Positions 47,001-57,200 of a stretch of DNA of 64,000 nucleotides are shown here, in pieces. Within the stretch, counting starts at the first letter, position 1. Each line of letters starts with the position of its first letter. Source of the DNA: Syngnathus acus (lineage: Eukaryota; Chordata; Actinopteri; Syngnathiformes; Syngnathidae); the NCBI RefSeq assembly GCF_901709675.1, contig NC_051097.1, positions 6,116,039 to 6,180,038 of the forward strand, written 5' to 3'. Both the position numbers and the translations under genes were made by a program. The notes beneath the pieces were generated by a model, which searched no databases, was not told the DNA's origin, and was given only the letters and a program-made list of their open reading frames with translations.

Positions 47001-50000
47001 TTGATTATGAAAAATCATTATCGATTAATTTAAGCACCGATTAGTTGTCGATTAATCGATGAATCCTTGTTCCTCTAGAGTTAAGTAAACTAGTCAGACA
47101 GGCAGTGGTGTTTCTATGCAGTGCCATTGGGATGTTGAAGCTTTGGAAATGCTGTCATGGGCAATTTGTCATCTGTGAAGTTTCTCGCCTTCAGAAGAGA
47201 AAATAAGAAGTTAAAAAAAAGCACATCAATGTATATCAGACCTCGTCTGCCTCCCTTCCCTGAAGTTTACGTTCCATAACGACTGACTCCAAAATGGCAA
47301 ATAACTGACAGACTCGAATAGCTCATCCCTCCCTCGCGTCGACTCAAATTGAGTCTCCCGTCTTCACGCGCCAACCTCACCCGGCTCCTCAATACTCTAA
47401 CCCTGGACCGATTTTGCTCCAGGACCAGAAGAAGAACTACAAAGCGGTGCAGTCCTCAGAGGAAGGGGGCTCAGGGGGGGGCTATCTGGAGCCATTAGTG
47501 GCCCTGGCCCAGAACGGGACCAACATGCACAACGTGCTGGGGCCCGCGTGCATCTTTCTACGCAAGGGCTTCGCCGAGAACCGGCAGGCTGTACGTAAGT
47601 CCGGAAACTAGCACGTGCATGCCTGCTGAGAGAAAAGCGTGCTGTCAATTTCTGACCGTCACAGTACCTAGTGTGACCTAAAAAAATAGGGAATTATATG
47701 TATTGATAGCCAGTTTTATGTGTTATTTGTCATTATGTCATTTGAATGCACAATTGCAGTTGCAAAATAAATTCAAACAGTTCTTTATTATATTTACTAA
47801 CTGCATTTAATTCAATGTTCTCTTTTATTATATTTTAATTGATTTGAATAATGCATATTAGTGTATATTTTTAAATTATATTATTATTATTTTCTCCATT
47901 TATCCACATTTCTTTATATTGTCCTTGTTATTTCTACTCGGGGAGCAACACAGTCAATTTGGGCTCAGTGATTTCAAGTATAGTAATTGTTTCTGGAAAT
48001 ATCAGAAATACTTTACTTTACCTGCAACTTGAGGGCCGCAAGTTGGAAAATAATCTATTGCTTTGTGCAATTTCTACATTGTGGGATGTTGCAAACGTTG
48101 CTACTATTTGTATGATGATGTCATCATCTTTCACTTTATCGCTTTGCGACAGCGACATCACACGTTAGACCTTTTTCTCCTTCTTAAAACAGATCGTATC
48201 AGTCAGGGTAGGCGAGCGGGCCTGTGCTGACTCGTGAGTGGTCGCTGTGCTGATGAGCTGCGAGATGGCGGCTCTTCTTTTTTGGACACGATGGTTGCAT
48301 TTGTCACAAATGTCAAGTTCAAGAATAAAATGCTAAACCTAAAAACTATTTGGAGGCAGTACATTATACATAAGACATGTTTGTGGCGTATGAATACCAC
48401 CAAACACATTTATCTGTTTATTTCTCACGCCACGTTTGTGTACTGGTGGGCTGCTAATTCTCCCATGTGATTCCCTTCCAGGACAGAGAGCTGCGGCCAG
48501 AAGAAATGGATGGTAAGCGACAGCGACAAAAATAAAATAGCCTCTAGTTTCGATGTAATTGTGTAATAATTACCCTATGATGCCCTCCCAGAGCTGCGCG
48601 AGGCGTTCAGGGAGTTCGACAAGGACAAAGACGGCTTCATCGGCTGCAAAGACTTGGGCAACTGCATGAGGACGATGGGCTACATGCCCACAGAGATGGA
48701 GCTGATTGAACTTAGCCAGCAGATCAACATGAATTGTAAGTGAATCTGTCAGCCGGGACCTGTCAAATTTTTGCGCTCAGTAAAGTTGTATTATCTTTGT
48801 ATTTAAAAGTTAAATACAACTGAACTGTACTTAACAAATATACTATAGTGGGTTCAAAAAAGTTTTGTTGACAATATGTTGTATGCGCCCGCACTAGTCG
48901 AAACATGATGTTCTGATTAATAATGCATTTGTGAAATTTGAATTAAGCAGCAAAATGTTTCATCTCAGGGGGCGGCCATTTTGCCTTTTGCTTTTGACTG
49001 AAAATGGCAAAATGGCCACCCCTGAGATGGATTTAAAAGAGGTGGATTCTTCTTAATTTATATTCCACAAATGCAATGTTAATCAGAAAATTCTGACTTC
49101 CTCTTTAAATCACGTAAAGATGCATCTTTTTATTTAATTTAGTGATTATTTTGCTTACCACTAGAGGGCGTCTGAGTACCACTAATCCACTGCATATTGT
49201 AGAACTTTACTTTTTGTCCTCAACAGTGGGCGGACATGTCGACTTTGAGGACTTTGTTGAGCTTATGGGGCCCAAACTTCTGGCTGAGACCGCAGACATG
49301 ATCGGCGTGAAGGAACTGCGGGATGCGTTCAAAGAGGTCGAGACATTTCAATTATTGAATCATCCATTCATCAATTGTCTCCAGCGCTGGTGTTCTATTT
49401 TAGGTTGAGCAAAAGAAAAATGACGTAACCTTGTCGTTTGCAGTTTGACACCAATGGCGACGGTCAGATCAGTACTGCAGAACTCAGAGAAGCGATGAAA
49501 AAGCTTTTAGGACAACAGGTAAGAGTCATGCAATCATAGGCCATTTTATTAGGCACACCTGCACCCTTGCCAAAAAAATAGGTCAGTCAAAACTGAGCAA
49601 AATTATCGTCATATTTTTACATTTTCAGGTAGGCCACAGAGATCTGGAGGACATTTTACGAGACATAGACCTCAACGGGGATGGACATGTGGATTTTGAA
49701 GGTATGACATCTCCTTATTTGTTCATATAATAATCAAATGCTTAAATATTCATATTTTATTCCGTGTATGAGGGATATATGACTTTCACGTTTTGAAAAG
49801 AATTACTGAAATAAATTCCAATTTCCACTATATTTGAATTTGCTGAGAAGTACATACTTAGTGTATGTACTGTACATAGAAAAATATATACACTCCATTT
49901 CTACTTAAGCACACACCGTCTGCGGGGATGAACGGCGCCAGTGTGTCTGTCAGATTATCTCCGTGGGGATTATGTCACCTCAAAGATTACACCCCCACCA

Positions 50001-50594
50001 CCACTACACACACATACAGAGAGAGAGACGAGGATGCATATTTGCTGTGAGGGATGAGAATATCTGCGTTATGTTTTTTTGATGAGTAAATGCTACAGTG
50101 CAGCTTTAGTTCATCTGAGCTGGTGTATACATTGTGTCAATATAAAACATTTCATGGTGCCAAAGCAAGACTTGAGGAGAGGTAACAGTCTGCCCTACTC
50201 ATTCAAGTATTTTTGCAATTGTGTAAAATATGGATGACATAAAATTTTTCTTGGGAGGAGGTTGCAAGTATTTTTCAGGGGGGCCACAAAAATCTGTTTT
50301 AAAATATTACAAAAATAATTGACTGTGAGAATGTTTTAAATAGTGTTCCCTCGCTATAACGCGGTTGACATATATCATTTTTCCAGTAAATGACATTACT
50401 ATAAATGGAAAAAAAATAAACTACAATAATGAAAATACAAAATAAACATTTATTATCATGGAAAAAAGTCAACCACTTTGTAACCCCTGCGATAAACAAG
50501 ACAATACTACACTATGTGACATTTGTCTTCATCTCACATGCTTGTGCCGCTGTGCCTTAAATTGGCAGAATTCGTGCGGATGATGTCTCGATGA
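38036..50594 (+). CDS. cabp1: Calcium-binding protein 1, caldendrin-type isoform
   Basis: Neuronal EF-hand sensor related to calmodulin that modulates voltage-gated calcium channels and IP3 receptors. Exons: 38036-38539, 48482-48512, 48592-48735, 49227-49336, 49444-49518, 49629-49701, 50569-50594; 963 nt, 320 residues (human caldendrin about 370). The first exon starts [16 protein letters not shown], like the internal Met of mammalian caldendrin, then a basic Ser/Arg-rich region ending SVFGQ, which joins directly to [11 protein letters not shown]1 is [14 protein letters not shown]2 lacks the ligand pattern, as usual in CaBPs; EF3 is [14 protein letters not shown]4 is [12 protein letters not shown]. 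The C-terminus is EFVRMMSR. An in-frame upstream Met at 37847 is possible but less conserved. Confidence 0.88.
38650..38760 (+). repeat. tRNA-like SINE head
   Basis: The segment contains an A-box-like tagtggttagtacgtg and, 45 nt on, a B-box-like ggtttgaatc, the two internal RNA polymerase III promoter elements of tRNA-derived SINEs. It is degraded and does not fold as an intact tRNA by eye. Confidence 0.5.
40022..40401. mobile_element. Short TIR element, hAT-like ends
   Basis: The left end acttcattaggtacaccc and right end gtgtacctaatattgtggcc are imperfect inverted repeats, like the cactttattaggtacacc termini common in teleost DNA elements. A solitary end is at 49543-49567. No transposase. 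Confidence 0.6.
41352..41365 (+). promoter_or_regulatory. CTCF-like motif in cabp1 intron
   Basis: CCAGCAGAGGGCGC is a textbook CTCF core motif. It lies between the two alternative cabp1 promoters, where an insulator could separate their regulation; that role is inference. Confidence 0.5.
43728..44025 (+). mobile_element. SINE-type retroelement with (CCAT)n tail
   Basis: The head has gcagtgcttagcatgcttgc-ctcacagtcaagag (tRNA-like), the body has catgttctcctcgtg and ccaggtttcctcc, and the 3' end runs into about 24 CCAT units at 43928-44025. The microsatellite probably grew from the element's short tandem tail. The minus-strand frame through it is an artefact. Confidence 0.7.
44990..50594 (+). 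CDS. cabp1: Calcium-binding protein 1, myristoylated long isoform
   Basis: Second transcript form from an internal promoter. Exons: 44990-45031, 47423-47590, then shared 48482-48512, 48592-48735, 49227-49336, 49444-49518, 49629-49701, 50569-50594; 669 nt, 222 residues (human CaBP1-L about 227). The first exon [14 protein letters not shown] carries Gly2 and a basic stretch typical of N-myristoylated CaBP1, which anchors it to membranes. The second exon encodes [19 protein letters not shown], nearly identical to mammalian CaBP1-L. A CaBP1-S form would skip 47423-47590: exon 44990-45031 ends in phase 0, so direct joining to 48482 stays in frame. Confidence 0.9.
45032..47422 (+). other. cabp1 intron with hAT-like ATCGATTAA repeat
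   Basis: A 2.4 kb intron. Around 46886-47070 there are repeated gtcgattaatcgat / tcgattaatt blocks in both orientations, the signature of a teleost dispersed element. No exon recognised. Confidence 0.5.
48849..49112. mobile_element. Shorter copy of the 36270 foldback MITE
   Basis: Shared blocks include gcagcaaaatg, ctcagggggcggccattttgcc, the reverse complement ggcaaaatggcc-acccctgag, and gcaatgttaatcaga. The centre is collapsed relative to the 36270 copy. It lies in the intron between cabp1 EF1 and EF2 exons. Confidence 0.7.
49158..49170 (+). promoter_or_regulatory. CTCF-like motif in cabp1 intron
   Basis: CCACTAGAGGGCG matches the CTCF core. It lies just 3' of the foldback element and 57 bp upstream of the EF2 exon. 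Confidence 0.35.
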
Positions 50595-50829
50595 CTTGAG
50601 AGTGCACCGCTGACCTTTACGGAGAAAAAAAAAAATCACATCAAGGCCGGCCCTGAAACTGCACCGCTGGAGTATGACGGCCGACAAGCACATCAAGTCA
50701 ACACGGTTGGGGTTTTTTCTCCTGCTGTTTCTTTGAACATAAACCAATTTGTTTAAGACTATAAACTTTCTTGTTTTTTACAAAAAGGATAAGCACATTT
50801 TCTTCTGGCGCTAATGTGCTTGTCAAATT

Positions 50830-50835
50830 GAATAA
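50830..50835 (+). terminator. Candidate polyadenylation signal of cabp1
   Basis: AATAAA about 236 nt after the cabp1 stop codon. A second AATAAA at 51949-51954 could serve a longer 3' UTR. Confidence 0.5.
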
Positions 50836-53800
50836 ATCTATCTGACAATTCCGTGTAGCGATTTAGATGATGTCATCCACCGAGAGCCTACGAGAGCGTA
50901 TGAACTCACTCAGCTGCCGATAAAAAAAAACAAAAAACATGGAGGCTATCTCAGGTTATACGTGCACACCATCAGCGGAAGCGAGATTTAGGGATGAAGG
51001 CAAAAACACAATATGGCAATATCTCGGTGTGGTCTTGTCAAAGAAGTGTCATTGTGTTTTTTTGTACATAATCTTTTTTCCTTTCCAGATTGTAGATATG
51101 TTCCCATTATGCTGTCTTTGAACATACCTCGCGGTAAGTGTTTTTTTTTTCTGTGATGTAACATCATGTTCTGGATTCAATTATGTCATTTTATTGTGAA
51201 TTCTGTGTCTTTTTCTGTGTGCATTGAGATTTCCTGACGCAAGTTGGACAGTGCATAAAAAATCTAGTACATACATACCTTTGTTCAAATGTCAGTTTTT
51301 GTCATATGAAAAAAAAAAGAAAATGCCAAACTGTTTCAAAACTTTTTGGGAAAAATTTCATAACAATGAAATGATGTATCTTGGCAATTGAACAGGGGTG
51401 TGTAGACTTTTTATATCCACTGCTTCTACTGTATGTACAGCTGACCTGAGAGGCAATTTAAACATTCCAAACTAATTCTGAATATCATTGTGCATGAGTA
51501 TCCAGATTATTTTTTTATTTAATTTTACCATTTCCCAAAGGCACATACTGGTGGCAATGTGAGATTTTTTTTTAATTAGTAGATTTTATAACTATACCGT
51601 ATTGTTGGTTGTGTTTTCTTTGTAAATTAAGAGGCAATTTGTGTCCATGTGTGTAATTTGGATGAGTACGATTCTCAATAATCTGTCATTTAAATTATTT
51701 TCTACATATCAACAAAGAAGCAGCATTTGTTTCTTTATGCACAAAAGCCAAAGAAAGTTGACAAAACTACTATTTGACTTAAGTACAAGGTATGCAGGAT
51801 GTTTAATTTATATCGATAAAAGAAGGGACTGTTAATAAATGTGCATGCCAAGTGGAGGTATGAAATCAAAAAGGGAATTCTCATACTTGTTTTTTGCTGT
51901 GTGAAAACTATGCATGCCAAAAGCAATTTGTAGCAGATTTTCTGGTAGAATAAAGGTTTTTATGACATGCGAAATTTGACCAGTGTGACTTGTTGACGTC
52001 TGCTAGGCACCGGGGCTTGATGTATTCTATATTATGCCAGAAAATGTACTTCATTTAATTTATGCAGGGCTCTGCAATTAGATTAATGTCCATGTTCAGA
52101 TCACAGGACAGTGAGGGCACATGCCGCTTGCGTCCTATAAAATGTTTAGTTTCTTTTCATTTGCTAGATGGAAATAGCAGATGCCTATTGTTGTCAAAAT
52201 CCTGACAGGTAAGATTTTTATTTTTTTATTTTTTTAGCAGCCGGTATCAGTATCAGCATTATTTCAAGGTATCGATAATTGCAATGGATGCCGATACCAA
52301 TCTCAGTTGCCCTCTTTTACTATTAGTATCCTTTGATTATTAGTAAAGTAGAAATTAGAATAGAAAATTACCATTGCAATTTTACGGATAACTGCTATAC
52401 TATTAGGATATATAGGTTTTTCTTTAAAATTATCTGCCATTGTTTTTTTGTTTATTTTTATTAAAAGTACCAGTTGTATCAGTACTTATAATAAGTATCA
52501 GCGACTACTCAATAATGAAATAATTTTTATGGTTAGATTTGTTTAGCAATAAATGCTAAAGCTAATCTACAACAGCTAACACAGTGCACTGTGTCACGTT
52601 GGTGAATTTAAATAACTTTGGAAATGTTCATTATTTGATGCCTGCTCAAATCCAGAGAGGCTTCCAATGCCAGATCCTCCAGCGGGAGCCCTCAGCCCAG
52701 GGGGCCCATTGGACACATTGGCCATGTTTCTACAGAACCCCCCACACCCCCATCCCCTCAGCTGGAAGGGGCTTTGTGATAACTCTCGGGAGGGAGCGTT
52801 GCTCTTTGCTCACGGGACTGTCATCTGATGTTGACACTCCAGGGACAGAATGGAGCATCTGTATTTTGAAGACATGATATTGAGATAACAAGCTAAGCCG
52901 CAGTGCAGAAAGGAATCTCTGTCTTTTAGTCCAAAACTGGAATGGTATCTCTATATTTTTCTAGCCAATTTGATCATAACAAATGTAATGCCGTCATCTT
53001 CACTCCTTAATCCAGTTACACAAATTACAATAATTGGGTCGAGTTCCCATGAAATTAAATTCTGCAAAGGCCCAATATAGTCAGTTGTCAAGGAAATTGC
53101 ACAGCTCTTCTGTAGACCCACCAGGAATATGATAAGCTTCAATATAAAGAGAAAACTCCAAATGCACAAACAAAACCTTCAAACCAACCTTTGATGCTGA
53201 GAGTAAAAATGTGATAATAACCATAGAACCATAAATGGAATGAACAATTAATTTAATATCCATTACAGACAAATTAAATTTCTAGATTCCATGTTGAACC
53301 TGGAATGACTCATAGCACACACCAGAAATCAGAGGCAGACATCTAGTGGTCATAAAATAGAACATCATCCGTTGAGATGCTTCCAAGGTTTAGTGAAGAC
53401 TTCAAAATTGACATAGGTGTGAATGCAAGTGCTTGTTCCTTTTTGTGATTAGTCACAGAAATCACCAATACCGGAATGAACACATTTGATTGGTTCACAT
53501 CTAATAGTTTGTATTGTTTGACGGTGCAGTCAGGAGATGCACTCTTGCATCACTTCAGTAATTGGCTCAAGATTCTATAAATAAGCATCAGGGCTCCAGG
53601 AAGGGGACTGGCGACTCAACACATGAAATAACACAGCACAGAATGCACCGTTTGTGTTTCAGGATGGAAATGATTACAATGACATTTCAGTACATCATTT
53701 GATTACTCTTCAAACATGTCTCCTTAAATGACTGCATATGAGATTTGCTTCTGTGTGGTACTGCAGAGTGGAAATTGAATTTCTTCTTATTATGAGTCGC

Positions 53801-54276
53801 TAAAAATACAGACCCCTCCAAAAGTATTGGGACGACTTTGTTGTATACTGAGGAAAGACATTTTGGAGATATAGTCAATGAAAAACTGATCACTTGCACT
53901 TTTGTGATCTTTTTTTTTACTTATTCAGAGCAAACAAGTTTTGTTTCATTTTTAATTGGCTGTTTGATCATTTCACAACTGAATCTAAATATATAACATG
54001 GAAGTATAATTGTAGTGTCTCGCCTTTGAGAACGTAGAATTAAATACTTAGTTGGATGAGTATTAGTGGTGAGTGACAGCCGTGCTCCATCAATATAAGT
54101 AATTTGTTAATCTGGGGGCGGGGCTTCTCTTGAACCCAACCCCCCCCAATCCCATTTTAACCACGCCCACTCCAACCCGTCCTAATGTCCGGCCGGTATC
54201 GCACTGTACTTGTGCAACTTTTCCTGGAGCGGCTGGTTGGTCGCATCTCAGCCGCTCTGTAACTTCAACAGCCGCT
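50836..54276. other. Intergenic region cabp1 / rab11fip1
   Basis: Mostly AT-rich sequence without recognised genes. It holds a truncated copy of the hairpin MITE (51387-51421) and a teleost repeat starting cagacccctccaaaagtattggg (53810 onward). The segment 52650-52860 is GC-richer and could be conserved non-coding DNA. Immediate upstream sequence of rab11fip1 (54120-54276) is C-rich, with the ATG at 54277. Confidence 0.5.
51387..51421 (+). mobile_element. Truncated copy of the 32475 hairpin MITE
   Basis: ttgaacaggggtgtgtagactttttatatccac is nearly identical to the right arm at 32566-32598. The left arm is decayed beyond clear recognition (possible remnant near 51280-51295). Confidence 0.65.
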
Positions 54277-57200
54277 ATGTCGTTTCTGGAGCAACCCTGG
54301 TGTCCGACCAGCGTCCAGGTGACCGTCCTCCAAGCCCGCGGCCTCAGGGCGAAGGGCAAAGGCGGCACCAACGACGCGTACGCGCTCATCCAAATGGGCA
54401 AAGACAAGTACCAGACCTCCGTGGTGGAGAAGAGCGTGGCGCCCGTGTGGAAGGAGGAAGCCGCTTTCGAGCTGCCGCAGCAGGGCACGGGAGGGGAGCG
54501 AGGCACGCTGCACGTCCACGTCCTGCACAGAGCCCTGGTCGGTCCGGACAAGCTGTTGGGTCAGGCCGTCATCGATTTGGGACTGCTCGCTCAGGATAAG
54601 AGCCGTAACAAAACTGAGTGAGTACACCAACTTTGAATTGTTTGGTGCCGCTGATTTGGAAGAGGAAGCAAGCGTATCATGCTCATCTTTTTATGTTGTT
54701 TTGCATAATTTAAACGACGCCTTTTAAATTGCACTTTTTGTTTTAGCAATCATGGAATAAACTGGTTAAATTTAATTGAAAAGATAGAGATGCATTTGCA
54801 ATATGCACCGTATACAACCAGACATTTATAATACCGGCCCACAAATAATTCCCCATCTCACTGATGAAGTGCTGCCGCTACAAAGGAAAAGACAATGTCC
54901 TGACACGATTAGAAAAAAAAAAATACATTAAAAAGTCGATTTTCATATTGAATGACATCACTTCTGAGATGCTAATCACCCCTGATTGTTAAAATGAGTG
55001 AAAATATTTTTGATTCCTTTCCCAAATATTCCTTCATTCAAGGGAGCAACCATTGAATTTATTAAAAGCCAGCTCATTTTCGGAAAATAGTCTTTCCACT
55101 TTAAGAGCGAAGCATAGAAAGTGTTGTGTTATGCTAAGCTGCTCGTAAGTAGTTTATTCCGCCACCATGTGACTGCCTGCATACCAGCTTTTTTTCTTAC
55201 TCACCTTCTTATTACTCTGCTTGAACGTACTTACCACCACAACCTTCTCCCATCATCATCGTAGTGCCTGAAATGTTTTTTTTTTTTTTTTTTTTTGGGT
55301 GATCTGTTTGCAAGTATGTCAAACACTCCTTGCCTGCGAGGTTTTACATCGGTCCAAGGCCTCGCATTCCTAGCTGCTTTATCAGTAAAAAATAAACATT
55401 GGATGACCCGCAAGGTCATTTTTGACAAAAACAGCACTGCTGTAAAGGTTGTTATAATTCAACATGATTTCAAAGATAGCCTAATAATAGCCACGTCATG
55501 TTGTGTTTATAGTAACTTGGCTTACTTGATCAATAAAGTAATGTAACCAAAAGATGGACTTTGACATGAAGTAATTAAATGGACTGTGCTTGCTATCAGT
55601 TTTATTACCTCCACCAAGTCGGTTGTTTTGATTAGTTTGGGTGCAACTTCCTGTTTTATTTAATCAATTTATTTTCCCTTCAATATTAAAAAAAAAATGC
55701 CTTGCTGACTGTTTTTGTAGAGGTCATCAGTGGTTAAGACTTGGTCGAGTTTAACTCTGGATGGGCCTTGCAGAGCCAGGAAAATCATTTTCAAATGTTG
55801 ACTGTGTGGTTTCAGCTATGTGAAACATACTAGCAATGTGGCTCAGCTTGGGATGTGAAAGGAATTTAGCAATTTTGAGGGAGGCACCAGGAGAGAGACG
55901 TTCTCTTAGAGGACACATTATGGAAAATTGACTGCTTGCATGTAAATACTTGGCTCTCTGGTGTGCCTTGCTCGTGTATATGCGAAATTACACAAACTTA
56001 AAATGTGCCTATGAGCAAGCTGTTGTGAATTTGGCAGAGTTGTGTGAATTCTTTATGTCTGCCAATGTCTGATGCTTACAATAATATTAAATATGCTGTT
56101 GGGAGTGAAATGTCTATCTTGTTTCTAATGAACACTTAGGTCCAATACGCTACTGTAGTTAAATGTTAGTCATAACGGGTGGGACTTGTTCCAGAAATAA
56201 ACATGGCTTAAAAGTTGTTTTGGGTGTGCGCTAATGTGCATCATTAGCCTAAAGAGCATATCAGTCCTCCCAAGTTATGTTTTCTCCAGCTCCACCCTGC
56301 CTCCAAAACCTTTACTGGACACACTGATGGCCTGCTCTGATAAGCTCCATTCACTTTTGCTACATGGACACTTATCACTGCTTAGCTGACTCTTCTCCCG
56401 CTCGCACAGCTGTGTGTGCTGTGATAAGAGGTCTCCGCCAGAGCGGCCATTGTTCTTATCAGGACTACATGCTGCACAGGGAAGGATGTGTGTGTGTGTG
56501 TGTGCGAGCAGAAAAAGGAGAATGCTTGTTGACTAGGTTGAGTCATGAGCCTCCACTTTGCACTCAAGTGTCAGATGAGTCGGCTTGAAGCCATCTTTGC
56601 CACCCGGGCTTGAAGTGAAGACTTCCCTGACTTTTTCTTTTTTTTTTTTGTGTAACTTCCTTTGTGTTGCAATTGGAAGTCAGGTACTTCTCTTTTTTTT
56701 TTTTTTTTTTAACTTGTCCTCATGTTAGTTTTCTATCAATGAAAGGAGGTCAGTTAGTATTTCTTCAGTATATTGGAACAGTAAGCATTTGTATAATTTG
56801 TTTTAATAACAAATCGTATCGCAAATGCTGGTTTAACTCCTGACCATTTTTTCTTTCTTAAATAAAATGCAGGTATTGTTTTACTGGAATTTATTTTGAT
56901 TAAAAAAAAAAAAATACAGCTTATAAAATTCTTGCAGTGTTATTAATATGGTGACATGTAATACATGATCATTTGAGCCACAGCTGTTAGTTTTTAAGAT
57001 TACTTTATTTAGTACTCAAGACTGGCCTGCAGCACCAAAATACCAGAGAGAACCCCTGCATAGACACACACACACACAAAACGCCTTCTCATTTCCCCAG
57101 GAATCCAGATTTCAGTTGGAGTTGTTTTTTCAGATTTATGCTTGATAAGCACTTTTAATGCTGACTCTGTTGCTTTGTGATTTGTTTCCCTCCCATCCCG

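Noticed and set aside
54090-54551. Minus-strand 153-residue frame opposite rab11fip1 exon 1
   Set aside because: Antisense shadow of the C2-domain exon; no independent similarity.
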